Shown: positions 1 through 7,865 of the stretch, piece by piece | How positions within the stretch are numbered: the stretch's first letter is position 1 | Layout of the letters: every line of letters starts with the position of its first letter | Assembly (NCBI RefSeq): GCF_016734765.1 | Contig: NZ_JAERQE010000008.1 | Location: forward strand, 1 to 64,000 | DNA length: 64,000 bases | Direction of reading: 5' to 3' | Origin: Microvirga soli | Lineage (GTDB): Bacteria > Pseudomonadota > Alphaproteobacteria > Rhizobiales > Beijerinckiaceae | Notes under the pieces: generated by a model | Databases searched by the model: none | What the model was told of the DNA's origin: nothing | What the model saw: only the letters and a program-made list of their open reading frames with translations | Made by a program: the position numbers and the translations under genes

Positions 1-76
1 GCTGCCAGTCTACCGCATCGTTCGCTTCGCCGCCCTGCGCTCCCACATCACCCGCCAGAAATGGCCAAAGTCGAGC

Positions 77-745
77 TCAGATGATGTAGAGATACTTCAT
101 GTCGGACGCGAGGCCGGCGTTCTTGAGCACGACGCCTGTCTCGAACTCACCATCGGCGTTGAGATCCGACACAAGGAAGCCTCTGTCGTCCTCAGGATTG
201 TACAGGAACACGTGCCTGACGCTCGTGTCGCCGTACAGATAATCGGCGTCGGAGGCGGCGGTTGCGATGGAATACGCATCCGTCTTGACTTCACGGTAGT
301 TGCGTGATGTTCCCTTGATCGTCATGTCGATGAAATCGTCGTAGCGGTTCCAATCCATGATCGTGTCGGCCGTGCTCTTCGTGAGGCCGGAATCGCCTCT
401 CTTGAACACGAACTCGTCTTCTCCCGCTCCGCCGAACAGCGTGTCGCGTCCGGTGCCGCCGGACAGAAGATCGTCCCCGAAGCCGCCGGAGAGATAATCG
501 AGACCGGACCCACCATAGAGGTCGTCTCGTCCGTCAGCACCGTAAAGGTCGTCATGGCCGGCGCCGCCGATCAGATAATCATCCCCGAAACCGCCATCGA
601 TCGTATCGTGATCCCAGCCGCCGAAGATGTCGTCGTGTCCATCCCAGCCGTAGATCAGATTATTGCCGTCATAGCCGTAGATGGTGTCTGAGCTATCAAA
701 GCCTTCGATAGTGTCGTCGAAGTCATCCCCGTAGATAGTCGCCAT
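77..745 (-). CDS. Small RTX-type calcium-binding repeat protein
   Basis: The 222-residue protein carries glycine/aspartate nonapeptide repeats over roughly residues 5-112 (units such as GGAGHDDLYG and GGFGDDLLSG). These repeats fold as a calcium-filled parallel beta-roll in hemolysin-type proteins. A non-repeat C-terminal segment with ADTIMDWNRYDD resembles the end region that guides type I secretion. An in-frame start exists 36 codons upstream, but the ATG at 745 has GGAGA about five bases before it and begins directly at the repeats, so it was chosen. No HlyB/HlyD exporter genes are adjacent, so the secretion route is inferred. No enzymatic domain is visible. A second small RTX protein lies at 58846. 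Confidence 0.85.
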   Translation of the reverse strand: MATIYGDDFDDTIEGFDSSDTIYGYDGNNLIYGWDGHDDIFGGWDHDTIDGGFGDDYLIGGAGHDDLYGADGRDDLYGGSGLDYLSGGFGDDLLSGGTGRDTLFGGAGEDEFVFKRGDSGLTKSTADTIMDWNRYDDFIDMTIKGTSRNYREVKTDAYSIATAASDADYLYGDTSVRHVFLYNPEDDRGFLVSDLNADGEFETGVVLKNAGLASDMKYLYII

Positions 746-1098
746 CGTTGTCTCCGCAGTCTTCTGTTGCCGGGGTGCTCTCGTTGCGAGACCCGTCGAA
801 GGTTCAGGCCCGAGTTGTGCCACAGGGCGGTTAACCCCTCGTGACTGCATCATCGGACAGGATGGCTGAATGGTGGCAAGGCGGCCCGTTCATCGGCCGT
901 ATAGCTGAAGGCCCGGCTGCGCACTGATAGCATGATGAACGATTGGTAAAGATCAGGACAGCACGCGAAGGCGTTCTCGCCATCCTGTGAAAGGTGGATG
1001 GAGTTTCCTCCATTCATTGGCAAAAAGGGCCGGCGCTTAAAGCATGAGCGCCAGACTCTTCGAATTCTCGGAAAAGGGATCGGTTGTCCGTCTACGGA
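746..1098. other. Intergenic stretch with no gene seen
   Basis: About 350 bases between the RTX gene and a secreted-protein gene. The open frames here lack ribosome binding sites and protein-like composition. I see no RNA, terminator or repeat. Confidence 0.5.
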
Positions 1099-1509
1099 TC
1101 AATAAACGTCGTAGGATCGGTAAGGGCGCTCGTATCCCTCGTCATAATAGTCCCTCTGACCACGATCATACTCGCGGAAGGATCTGCGGTATCCGTCGTC
1201 GTATTGTCTGGGACGCTCCTCGTACCGTCTCGGACCCCGATCGCGTCCTTGGGCGATAAAGGCGCAGCGCTTGGCAACGCCTGGAGCGGGATCGCCGAAC
1301 GCTCTGTTGGAGCAGGGGATGCCGCCGTCCCGAACGAAAACCTCAACGCTCCGACCGGGAATGCCGTAGATCACACGGGTCGGATAGGGAACGCGGCAAA
1401 ACCCGTTCTCCCGTGCGCAAGGCACCAGCCCTTGCGCCTGTGCTCCCGACGGTATTCCGACGATGGCGCCACCGATGAGAAAAGCCGTGGCCAAAACTGC
1501 ACGAAACAT
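1099..1509 (-). CDS. Secreted basic, arginine/tyrosine-rich small protein
   Basis: The 136-residue product begins with a clear signal peptide (MFRAVLATAFLIGGAIVG, cleavage after AQA near residue 26), so export to the periplasm is predicted. The mature part has four cysteines (CAREN, FCRVPY, PCSN, RCAF), which suggests disulfides. It ends in a low-complexity tail rich in Arg, Tyr and Asp from about residue 90. The ATG at 1509 was preferred to one 14 codons upstream because the signal peptide begins there and GGAGA lies about seven bases before it. Small proteins of this type are common in Methylobacteriaceae, but I know no function for them. Confidence 0.7.
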   Translation of the reverse strand: MFRAVLATAFLIGGAIVGIPSGAQAQGLVPCARENGFCRVPYPTRVIYGIPGRSVEVFVRDGGIPCSNRAFGDPAPGVAKRCAFIAQGRDRGPRRYEERPRQYDDGYRRSFREYDRGQRDYYDEGYERPYRSYDVY

Positions 1510-1597
1510 GGTCCGTTCTCCATTCCAGGTGTACCGGTGTACGCCTCTCATGATGAACGCAGCAATAATGGCGAGTGTTCACAACCGAGGTGATCGC

Positions 1598-1735
1598 TTA
1601 CCGCCACACGCTCGGGAGCGGCGCCAGGGGATCGTCGTCATTGGCGCTCGCGACCGGCCTGGGCTTGATCATCACCAGCGGCAGGACGGCGTGCGAGAAC
1701 AGTTTCGTGGTGCAGTAAGACAGGACCTGAGCCAT
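1598..1735 (-). CDS. Candidate 45-residue small protein
   Basis: An ATG at 1735 with a textbook GGAGG five bases upstream opens a 45-codon frame ending in TAA. The peptide starts MAQVLSYCTTKLFSHAV and has a short hydrophobic stretch (HAVLPLVMI) followed by a polar, acidic and proline-rich tail. It is too short for normal ORF cut-offs. The strong ribosome site is the main support; no family is recognised. Confidence 0.4.
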   Translation of the reverse strand: MAQVLSYCTTKLFSHAVLPLVMIKPRPVASANDDDPLAPLPSVWR

Positions 1736-1807
1736 CAAAGCCTCCATCGAGGGCAGCCGGAAGCTAGCCTCAGATGGGACGGCCCGATGTGCTCTTCCGC
1801 ACCCTGC

Positions 1808-1990
1808 TTATGAAACGGCCTGACGCGTCAGATCGGAGGAGTGCCTCCGGTGCAGCCGTAGCCTCCATCTGGATACGGCCTGAAACGTGTTGTCGTTCAC
1901 GGCTGACGTCGATCCGATCGTCATATGGGCCATCGGGATGAGACCCTCAGTGAAGGCTTTGTCGGTGCAGGCGGAAATCAGGATTCGCAT
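1808..1990 (-). CDS. Candidate 60-residue small protein
   Basis: An ATG at 1990 preceded by GGGGGAGG at good spacing opens a 60-codon frame beginning MRILISACTDKAFTEG. It lies upstream of and codirectional with the 45-codon ORF at 1598-1735, and both have unusually strong Shine-Dalgarno sites. The second half is arginine-rich and less protein-like. Function is unknown, and it may be non-coding. Confidence 0.3.
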   Translation of the reverse strand: MRILISACTDKAFTEGLIPMAHMTIGSTSAVNDNTFQAVSRWRLRLHRRHSSDLTRQAVS

Positions 1991-2098
1991 GGTCAGCCTC
2001 CCCCAAAGGCTAGGATCAGCTTACGATCATGTTTCGATTTCGGGTGCACTCGGAGGAGGTAGCCTCGCTGCTCTGGGGGAGTATGCGGGCAGGTGCAG

Positions 2099-2126
2099 CC
2101 TAAAGCATCGGATCCGATGCTTTAGG
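2099..2126. repeat. Perfect 28-bp palindrome, short form of a REP-like element
   Basis: The 28 bases are exactly self-complementary (half-site CCTAAAGCATCGGA). They share TAAAGCATCGGA with the longer element at 21528. The TAA stop codon of the ABC-F gene lies within it. It probably forms a 3'-end hairpin in that mRNA, although no long T-run follows. Confidence 0.75.
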
Positions 2127-3999
2127 CACTGGCATCCTCTATCTCGCTGCTCAGGGCCAGCCACTCTTCCTCGACCGCTCCCAGGGTGAACGCGGCCTCC
2201 GCGCGCATTCTGGACAGCTCGGATGCCTTCGCCGGGTCCTTCTGGAAGGCGGTACCGTCGGCCAGCGCCGCATCGACCTTGCCGATGACATCCGTGAGTT
2301 TGGCCATCCGGTTCTCGAGCGCCTCCAGCTTCTTGCGCAGAGGGGCAAGCGCCGCCCGGCGCTCAGCAGCGGCCCTGCGCTCGTCGGTTTTGGAGGCCGT
2401 GGGAGCCTGCTGCTTGTCGGAGCGCTTCTGCGGATCGAGCTCTCCCGAGAGGACGAGCTGGCGGTAATCGTCCATGTCGCCGTCGAAAGGCTTCACACTG
2501 CCGTTGCCGACGATCCAGAGCCGGTCGGCGCAGGCCTCGATCAGGAAGCGGTCGTGGCTGACCAGGATGACCGCGCCTGTATAGTCGTTGATCGCCTCCA
2601 TCAGGGCCGTGCGGCTGTCGATGTCGAGGTGGTTCGTCGGCTCGTCGAGGATCAGCAGGTGAGGGCCGTTGAAGGCGGCAAGCCCCATGAGCAGGCGCGC
2701 CTTCTCGCCGCCCGAGAGCGCGGAGACCGGCGTGTCGGCCTTCGCACCGGGAAAGCCGATCTGCGCCGTGCGGGCGCGGATCCTGGCGACGGGCGTGTCC
2801 GGCATGCGCTCGGCCACATGGTCGTAGGCGGTGGCCTTCGGGTTCAGCTCGTCGAGCTGGTGCTGGGCGAAATAGGCGACATCCATGCGCGTGGGTGTTC
2901 GCATCTCGCCCTTCATGGGCGCGAGCCTGCCGCCGATGAGCTTGCAGAAGGTGGACTTGCCGTTGCCGTTGGAGCCGAGAAGCGCGATGCGGTCATCCGG
3001 CGAGATCGTCAGGTTGAGGCGGTCGAGGACGATGCGCTCGCCATAGCCGACAGCGCCGCTCTCGACAGTGATCAGCGGTGGGGCGGCCGGGCGCTCAGGC
3101 CCCGGCAGGTTGAAGGGCAGCACGTCGTCTTCCACGATGGTGGTGATCGCCTCCATCTTCTCCAACCGCTTGACGCGCGATTGCGCCTGCCTGGCCTTGG
3201 AGGCCTTGGCCTTGAAGCGGTCGACGAAGGCCTGGAGGTGCTTGCGCTCGGCCTCCTGCTTGGCAGCCGCCTTTGCGGTGAGCTCACGCTTTTCCGCGTA
3301 TTGCTTGGCGAACGACGTATAGCCGCCGCGATAGATCGCGAGCTTGCCCCGGTCGAGATGCAGGATGTGGTTGACGCAGGTGTCGAGCAACTCGCGGTCG
3401 TGGCTGATGACGAGAACGGTATGCGGATAGCGCCCGAGATAGTCGTAGAGCCAGAGCGTGCCTTCCAAGTCGAGGTAGTTGGTCGGCTCGTCGAGAAGCA
3501 GCAGGTCGGGTTCGGTGAAGAGCACGGCGGCGAGCGCCACGCGCATGCGCCAGCCGCCGGAAAAGTCCGAGCAGGGGCGGTTCTGCGCCTCGGCATCGAA
3601 GCCGAGGCCGTGGAGGATGGCGGCCGCCCGCGCCGGGGCCGAATGGGCACCGATATCGGTGAGCCGCGTCTCGATCTCGGCCCGGCGCAGGCCATCGGCG
3701 GTTTCGGCCTCGGCCAGGAGGGCGGCGCGCTCCTTGTCGGCGGCCAGCACCACCTCGATCAGGGTCTCGGGGCCGCCCGGCGCCTCCTGGGCTACGGCGC
3801 CGATCTTCATGCCGCGGGGCAGGGTGACGGTGCCGCTCTCCGTGGCGAGATCGCCCTGGATGATCTTGAACAGGGTGGTCTTGCCCGCACCGTTGCGCCC
3901 GACGAGGCCCACCTTCGCGCCGTCAGGCAGGTTGAAGGAGGCGTGGTCGAGGATCAGCCGATCGCCGATGCGGTAGGTCAGGTCGTTGACGTGAAGCAT
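2122..3999 (-). CDS. ABC-F family ATP-binding protein (Uup/YheS type)
   Basis: This 625-residue protein has two ABC ATPase cassettes and no membrane segments, the layout of ABC-F factors that act on the ribosome rather than in transport. Cassette 1 has Walker A GRNGAGKTT near residue 35, signature FSGGWRMRVALA and Walker B LLLLDEPTNYLD. Cassette 2 has GSNGNGKST, LSGGEKARL and LILDEPTNHLD. Between them is the lysine/arginine-rich linker (AAAKQEAERKHLQAFVDRFK) expected of the family, and a charged coiled coil forms the C-terminus (about residues 545-620). Length is typical. Family knowledge links these proteins to translation or antibiotic protection; the exact subgroup cannot be fixed by eye. 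Its stop lies in a palindromic repeat. Confidence 0.93.
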   Translation of the reverse strand: MLHVNDLTYRIGDRLILDHASFNLPDGAKVGLVGRNGAGKTTLFKIIQGDLATESGTVTLPRGMKIGAVAQEAPGGPETLIEVVLAADKERAALLAEAETADGLRRAEIETRLTDIGAHSAPARAAAILHGLGFDAEAQNRPCSDFSGGWRMRVALAAVLFTEPDLLLLDEPTNYLDLEGTLWLYDYLGRYPHTVLVISHDRELLDTCVNHILHLDRGKLAIYRGGYTSFAKQYAEKRELTAKAAAKQEAERKHLQAFVDRFKAKASKARQAQSRVKRLEKMEAITTIVEDDVLPFNLPGPERPAAPPLITVESGAVGYGERIVLDRLNLTISPDDRIALLGSNGNGKSTFCKLIGGRLAPMKGEMRTPTRMDVAYFAQHQLDELNPKATAYDHVAERMPDTPVARIRARTAQIGFPGAKADTPVSALSGGEKARLLMGLAAFNGPHLLILDEPTNHLDIDSRTALMEAINDYTGAVILVSHDRFLIEACADRLWIVGNGSVKPFDGDMDDYRQLVLSGELDPQKRSDKQQAPTASKTDERRAAAERRAALAPLRKKLEALENRMAKLTDVIGKVDAALADGTAFQKDPAKASELSRMRAEAAFTLGAVEEEWLALSSEIEDASA

Positions 4000-4203
4000 G
4001 CCGCCTTTTGGCGCGGGACGGCCGCGCTGGCAAGGTGTCTGGACGGCTTGACCGCTTTGCCGCTGCCTTGCGGAAGGCCTGTGCCATAGCCGGAATCGCC
4101 AGTGACAGGATCCTCAAGGCTTGACAAAGGGATAAGGCATCTCTTCCGTACCGAAAATGCGGGATCTATGGTATAGCCAAGATATCGTGCAGGGAGGACA
4201 CCG

Positions 4204-4890
4204 ATGGGGCGGCTCACCGGGATCAAGTTGTTCAAAGGGCTGGAGATCGACCTTGCGCCTTTCGAGACGCGGGCCAATTGGCGCCGTTTCGACCCCGAGG
4301 AGGTTGTGGTCGACTTCGACGAGCCCTCGACGGACGTGTATTTCCTTCTCACCGGAGAGGTGCGGGTCCTCATGCGCACGGCCTCCGGCAAGGAGGTCAT
4401 TCTTCACGAGATGAAGCCCGGCGACCTGTTCGGCGAGCTGGCCGCTCTCGACGGCGTTCCGCGCTCCGCCAACGTCACGGCGCTCACCCGGGGCGAGGCT
4501 TGCGTGATGCCGGCCTCCGTCTTCAAGGAGCTACTCTTCTCCCATCAATCCGTATCCGAGCGCCTGTTCTGCCTCATGGCGTCCCGCATTCGCGAGCTGA
4601 ATGCCCGCTTCATGGAGCAGACGGTGCTCGACCTGCGGCACCGGCTCTATTCGGAGCTCCTGCGACTGTCGACGCCGCGTCAGGACAAGTCCGGCGAGCG
4701 GGTGATCACGCCGCCGCCCTTCCACCATATCGTCGCCGCCCGCATCGGCTGCCGCCGCGAACAGATCACCCGTGAGTTCACCATGCTGTCCCAGGAAGGG
4801 CTGATCGAGCGCACCAGGGGCGCCCTGATCCTGCGCCAGCCGGACGTGCTCAAGGCCCGGGTGGCCGAGGCCTTCCGGACCGATCATTAG
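4204..4890 (+). CDS. Crp/Fnr family transcriptional regulator
   Basis: The 228-residue protein has an N-terminal cyclic-nucleotide-binding fold (about residues 10-125; MKPGDLFGELAALDGVPRSA is the phosphate-binding-cassette-like part) and a C-terminal winged helix (about 150-220; HHIVAARIGCRREQITREF is the recognition region). It lacks the N-terminal cysteine cluster of FNR, so oxygen sensing through an iron-sulfur centre is unlikely. GGAGG lies six bases before the ATG. It converges with the DMT transporter gene and their ends overlap by 4 bp. The ligand and targets cannot be read from the sequence. Confidence 0.9.
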   Translation: MGRLTGIKLFKGLEIDLAPFETRANWRRFDPEEVVVDFDEPSTDVYFLLTGEVRVLMRTASGKEVILHEMKPGDLFGELAALDGVPRSANVTALTRGEACVMPASVFKELLFSHQSVSERLFCLMASRIRELNARFMEQTVLDLRHRLYSELLRLSTPRQDKSGERVITPPPFHHIVAARIGCRREQITREFTMLSQEGLIERTRGALILRQPDVLKARVAEAFRTDH

Positions 4891-5801
4891 GCCGATACGG
4901 CTGCGCGCCTTCCCTCGGTGAGGGCGAGGGCTGTGGCAGACAACATCACGGCCATGCCGATGGCTTCCGGCCAGCCGAAGGCCTCGTTCGCGAAGGCGAC
5001 GCCCACAGTGACCGCCACGACCGGGCTGACGAAGGAGTAGAGCCCGGCCCGGAAGGCGCCCCAGTCACGCACGAGCCAGAGATAGATCGAGAATCCTCCG
5101 AGCGATCCGCCGAGGACCAGGATGGTCAGCCCCATGATGGCTCGTCCATCCGTAAGCCCTGCGAAATAGGCGGGGTCGTAGCCTTCCACCAGGAGCGATA
5201 CGGGGATGAGGCCGAGTGCGCCGATGCTCGTCTCCCAGAAGGCGAGGGTGATCGGGTGCATCGTCTGCATCAGCGGCCGGCTGACCACGCCGCCCCAGGC
5301 GTAGCTCAAGGTTGCCAGAGCCACAGCGCCAAGGCCGATCAGGGCGCCATCCTGCGTCGAGCCTGTCCGCCCGGAGAAGAGCATCACGAGACCGAGGATT
5401 CCGAGCGCGATGGCTCCGAGCCTGCGGGGCGTGATCCGCTCCTGCCCATAGAGCGCGCCGATGAGGATCAGGAAGATCGGCATAAGGGAGAGGTTGACGA
5501 TTGACGACAGCCCGGTCGGGGCGCGGGCCACACCCCAGAACAGCAGGCTGTAGCAGCCGGTGGTGATGAGAAGCGACGCGACGACGACACGCCCCGGGTG
5601 CTTCATCCTCAACGGCAGCCCTTTGACGAGGATGAAGGCGAGGTAGCAGAGGCCTGCGAGCAGAAAGCGCATCATCGCCAGGAAAATCGGCGGCACAGCC
5701 TCGGAGGCGATCTTCATGGGGAGCCAGGTCAGGCCCCAGATCAGAGCCATCAGAGCGAAGGCCACGATGTGCCCCGCTCCGCTCTTGCGCTCTCCCATCA
5801 T
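4887..5801 (-). CDS. DMT superfamily transporter (EamA domains)
   Basis: The 304-residue hydrophobic protein has about ten predicted membrane helices arranged as two EamA repeats. The first carries the usual ALIWGLTWLPMKIA opening, and the second the SYAWGGVVSRPLM stretch. Such proteins export small metabolites such as amino acids or act as drug/metabolite exporters; the substrate cannot be assigned. It is transcribed toward the Crp/Fnr gene and sits 69 bp downstream of the TetR gene on the same strand. Confidence 0.88.
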   Translation of the reverse strand: MMGERKSGAGHIVAFALMALIWGLTWLPMKIASEAVPPIFLAMMRFLLAGLCYLAFILVKGLPLRMKHPGRVVVASLLITTGCYSLLFWGVARAPTGLSSIVNLSLMPIFLILIGALYGQERITPRRLGAIALGILGLVMLFSGRTGSTQDGALIGLGAVALATLSYAWGGVVSRPLMQTMHPITLAFWETSIGALGLIPVSLLVEGYDPAYFAGLTDGRAIMGLTILVLGGSLGGFSIYLWLVRDWGAFRAGLYSFVSPVVAVTVGVAFANEAFGWPEAIGMAVMLSATALALTEGRRAAVSA

Positions 5802-5870
5802 CCCCTCCCAGCCGTCTGCGCCGTTAAACTAGGGAACGACGGGGCAGGCGGAAAGCGTCGCAAGTGGCTA

Positions 5871-6536
5871 TTATTTTTGACCGTCAGGCCCATAGGCGGC
5901 AAAGAACACCCGCAGGGCATTCTCCACGTTCTTCTGAATCTGGTCTTCCGTCGGCGGCTCGCCCACCGAGAAAAGCAGGCGGCGCAGCATGCCCGAGACG
6001 CAGAGGTCGAGGAAATGCTGGGCAGCAACCTCGGTGTCCTCGATGGACAGCCGTCCCGCCTCGACCTGCCGGTCCAAATAGGCCTTGAGACGGGCCATGC
6101 CCTGGCAGGGACCGGCCTCATAGAAGGCTTGGCCCAAGCGTGGAAACTTCTCCGCAGCGCCCATGACCATCCGGATCGAGGAAATATGCTCGGGCTTGCC
6201 CATGCGTAACAGATAGCTCAGGCCGAGCTTTTTCAGGACGCCACGAACATCGGGATCCTCAGGGTCGAGCTTGAACAGCACCTCGGCCAAGCCCTGCTTC
6301 TCTTCCGTCGTCAGGGCCTCGAACAGGCTCTCCTTGCTGTCGAAGTAGACATAGAGCGTGCCTTTTGAGACACCGGCCACCTTGGCGATCTCGCCCATGC
6401 TGGCGCCGTCGAACCCCTGGGCGAGAAACACCTTTCGGGCGCCTTCCAGGATCTGGCGGCGCTTGGCGCTCTCGGCGCTCTCCTCCGTAATCTGGGAGAA
6501 TTCTCGGTCCTGAGTGCTGACATGCACGGCGGTCAT
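5871..6536 (-). CDS. TetR family repressor of the adjacent efflux pair
   Basis: The 221-residue protein has a typical TetR DNA-binding domain (residues about 25-75, with MGEIAKVAGVSKGTLYVYFD containing the recognition helix) and a variable all-helical ligand domain ending near DQIQKNVENALRVFFA. It is divergent from the emrA-like gene. A perfect inverted repeat lies at 6564-6584, just upstream of its own start, which fits autoregulation and repression of the efflux genes. The inducer is unknown. Confidence 0.92.
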   Translation of the reverse strand: MTAVHVSTQDREFSQITEESAESAKRRQILEGARKVFLAQGFDGASMGEIAKVAGVSKGTLYVYFDSKESLFEALTTEEKQGLAEVLFKLDPEDPDVRGVLKKLGLSYLLRMGKPEHISSIRMVMGAAEKFPRLGQAFYEAGPCQGMARLKAYLDRQVEAGRLSIEDTEVAAQHFLDLCVSGMLRRLLFSVGEPPTEDQIQKNVENALRVFFAAYGPDGQK

Positions 6537-6563
6537 AGCTTCTATAAATTCCCTTTTAGGCTA

Positions 6564-6584
6564 TTGACCGAACGGTTCGGTCAA
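6564..6584. promoter_or_regulatory. Probable TetR operator (perfect inverted repeat)
   Basis: TTGACCGAAC-G-GTTCGGTCAA is a perfect 10-bp inverted repeat around a single central base. It lies 28 bp upstream of the tetR start and 88 bp upstream of the emrA-like start. TetR proteins bind such palindromes as dimers. The left arm begins with TTGACC, so it may overlap a -35 element. Confidence 0.85.
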
Positions 6585-6671
6585 CTCATATATGGCAGGC
6601 AGACAACGCAGATCAAGGCCTATCTGGCAGCTCTATGCAAACAGAATTTGCAGGCCTTGCAGAGGTTTAAC

Positions 6672-7859
6672 ATGGCTTATCGGGAAGAGTTCGAGCAGGG
6701 CGCAAAGAGCGTCCCCGAAGGTGTTGGAGATGCGTCGGGGCGCCAAGCAGGGCAGGGTGCTCCAGAGGCTGCCGCGCCGCCTAAGGCCAAGAAGGGCCTT
6801 GGCAAGAAGCCGCTGATCCTGGCTGTTCTAGCCGGAGCGCTCGCCTTCGGCGGGTATGAAGGGCACGAGTGGTGGACGAACGGCCGCTTCATGGTCTCGA
6901 CCGAGGACGCCTATGTGCAGGCGGACATCACGATCTTGTCGGCTAAGGTGTCGGGCCATGTGCAATCGGTTGCCGTGACGAACAACCAGAGCGTTAAGGC
7001 CGGCGACCTGATCGCCAAGATCGACGACGGCGATTATCGCTTCGCCCTCCAATCGGCCAAGGACAAGCTCGCGACGCAGCAGAGCGCCGTCACGCGCATC
7101 GGACGTCAGATCGAGGCGGGCCGCGCCTCCGTGGCGCAGGCTCAGGCGCAGATCGCCGCCGCGAAGGCTGAGGCCGAGCGCGCTGAAAGCGACTATTCTC
7201 GCCAGCAGCAGCTTGCCCGCTCCGACTTCACCAGCCGGGCAGCGCTTGAGAACGCCAAGGCCGCCCGCGACCGCTTCCAAGCCAATGTGCAGAGCGCCGA
7301 GGCCGCCTTTGCTGCGGCCAGAGCGAATGTCGACGTTCTCGCCGCGCAGCAGAACGAAGCCCAGCGCGTCGCGGCCGAGGAGCAGACCTCCGTCGAGAAG
7401 GCTGAGCGCGACCTCACCTTCACGGAGATCCGCGCGCCGGCCGATGGGGTGATCGGCAACAAGGCCATGGAGGTCGGCACGTATGTGCAGCCCGGCGCCC
7501 GTCTGGCGGCCCTCGTGCCCATGACCAGCGTGCATGTGGATGCCAACTTCAAGGAAACGCAGCTTGCGTCCCTGAAGGTCGGCCAGAAGGTGCGTATCGA
7601 GGTCGATGCCTTCCCGGATGCCGACGTGATCGGCACGGTGGAGAGCGTCTCGCCGGCCTCGGGCGCCGTGTTCAGCCTGTTGCCGCCGGAGAATGCAACC
7701 GGCAACTTCACCAAGATCGTTCAGCGCGTGCCCGTGCGCGTCTCCGTCAATCCCGAGATTGTCCAGCAGGGCATCCTGCGGCCCGGTCTCTCCGTGGTCG
7801 TCGACGTGGATACGCGCACCTCGGCCGACGGCGAGAAGACCGCCAGCCTCAAAGAGTAA
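6672..7859 (+). CDS. EmrA/HlyD-type membrane fusion protein of an MFS efflux pump
   Basis: The 395-residue protein has a charged cytoplasmic N-terminus, one membrane helix (about residues 43-63, PLILAVLAGALAFGGY), a biotinyl-lipoyl-like half (AYVQADITILSAKVSGHVQS), a long coiled-coil hairpin rich in Ala/Gln/Glu (about 130-245), and the second half-lipoyl/beta-barrel region (EIRAPADGVIGNKAMEVGTY). This is the EmrA layout, which bridges an inner-membrane exporter to the outer membrane. The frame is open upstream to 6522, but the ATG at 6672 follows AGAGG at six bases and begins a normal cytoplasmic tail. It is followed six bases later by the emrB-like gene. Repression through the 6564-6584 palindrome is inferred. 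Confidence 0.92.
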   Translation: MAYREEFEQGAKSVPEGVGDASGRQAGQGAPEAAAPPKAKKGLGKKPLILAVLAGALAFGGYEGHEWWTNGRFMVSTEDAYVQADITILSAKVSGHVQSVAVTNNQSVKAGDLIAKIDDGDYRFALQSAKDKLATQQSAVTRIGRQIEAGRASVAQAQAQIAAAKAEAERAESDYSRQQQLARSDFTSRAALENAKAARDRFQANVQSAEAAFAAARANVDVLAAQQNEAQRVAAEEQTSVEKAERDLTFTEIRAPADGVIGNKAMEVGTYVQPGARLAALVPMTSVHVDANFKETQLASLKVGQKVRIEVDAFPDADVIGTVESVSPASGAVFSLLPPENATGNFTKIVQRVPVRVSVNPEIVQQGILRPGLSVVVDVDTRTSADGEKTASLKE

Positions 7860-7865
7860 GGAACC

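Noticed and set aside
1..76. Possible tail of a coding frame at the left edge (reads LPVYRIVRFAALRSHITRQK)
   Set aside because: It looks somewhat like a transposase or other gene end, but the frame stays open into the RTX antisense region and no family could be recognised from 25 residues.
2554..4089. 511-codon plus-strand open frame opposite the ABC-F gene
   Set aside because: High-GC antisense shadow: composition mirrors the ATPase codons and no ribosome site or family motif is present. The same applies to other long opposite-strand frames at 6828-8414, 25681-27321, 28558-30327, 30306-31877, 33368-34795 and 46751-48238.
5829..5860. EcfG-like GGAAC upstream of the DMT gene region
   Set aside because: The -10 would be CGTC at 18 bases, outside the consensus spacing, and no gene lies downstream on that strand.
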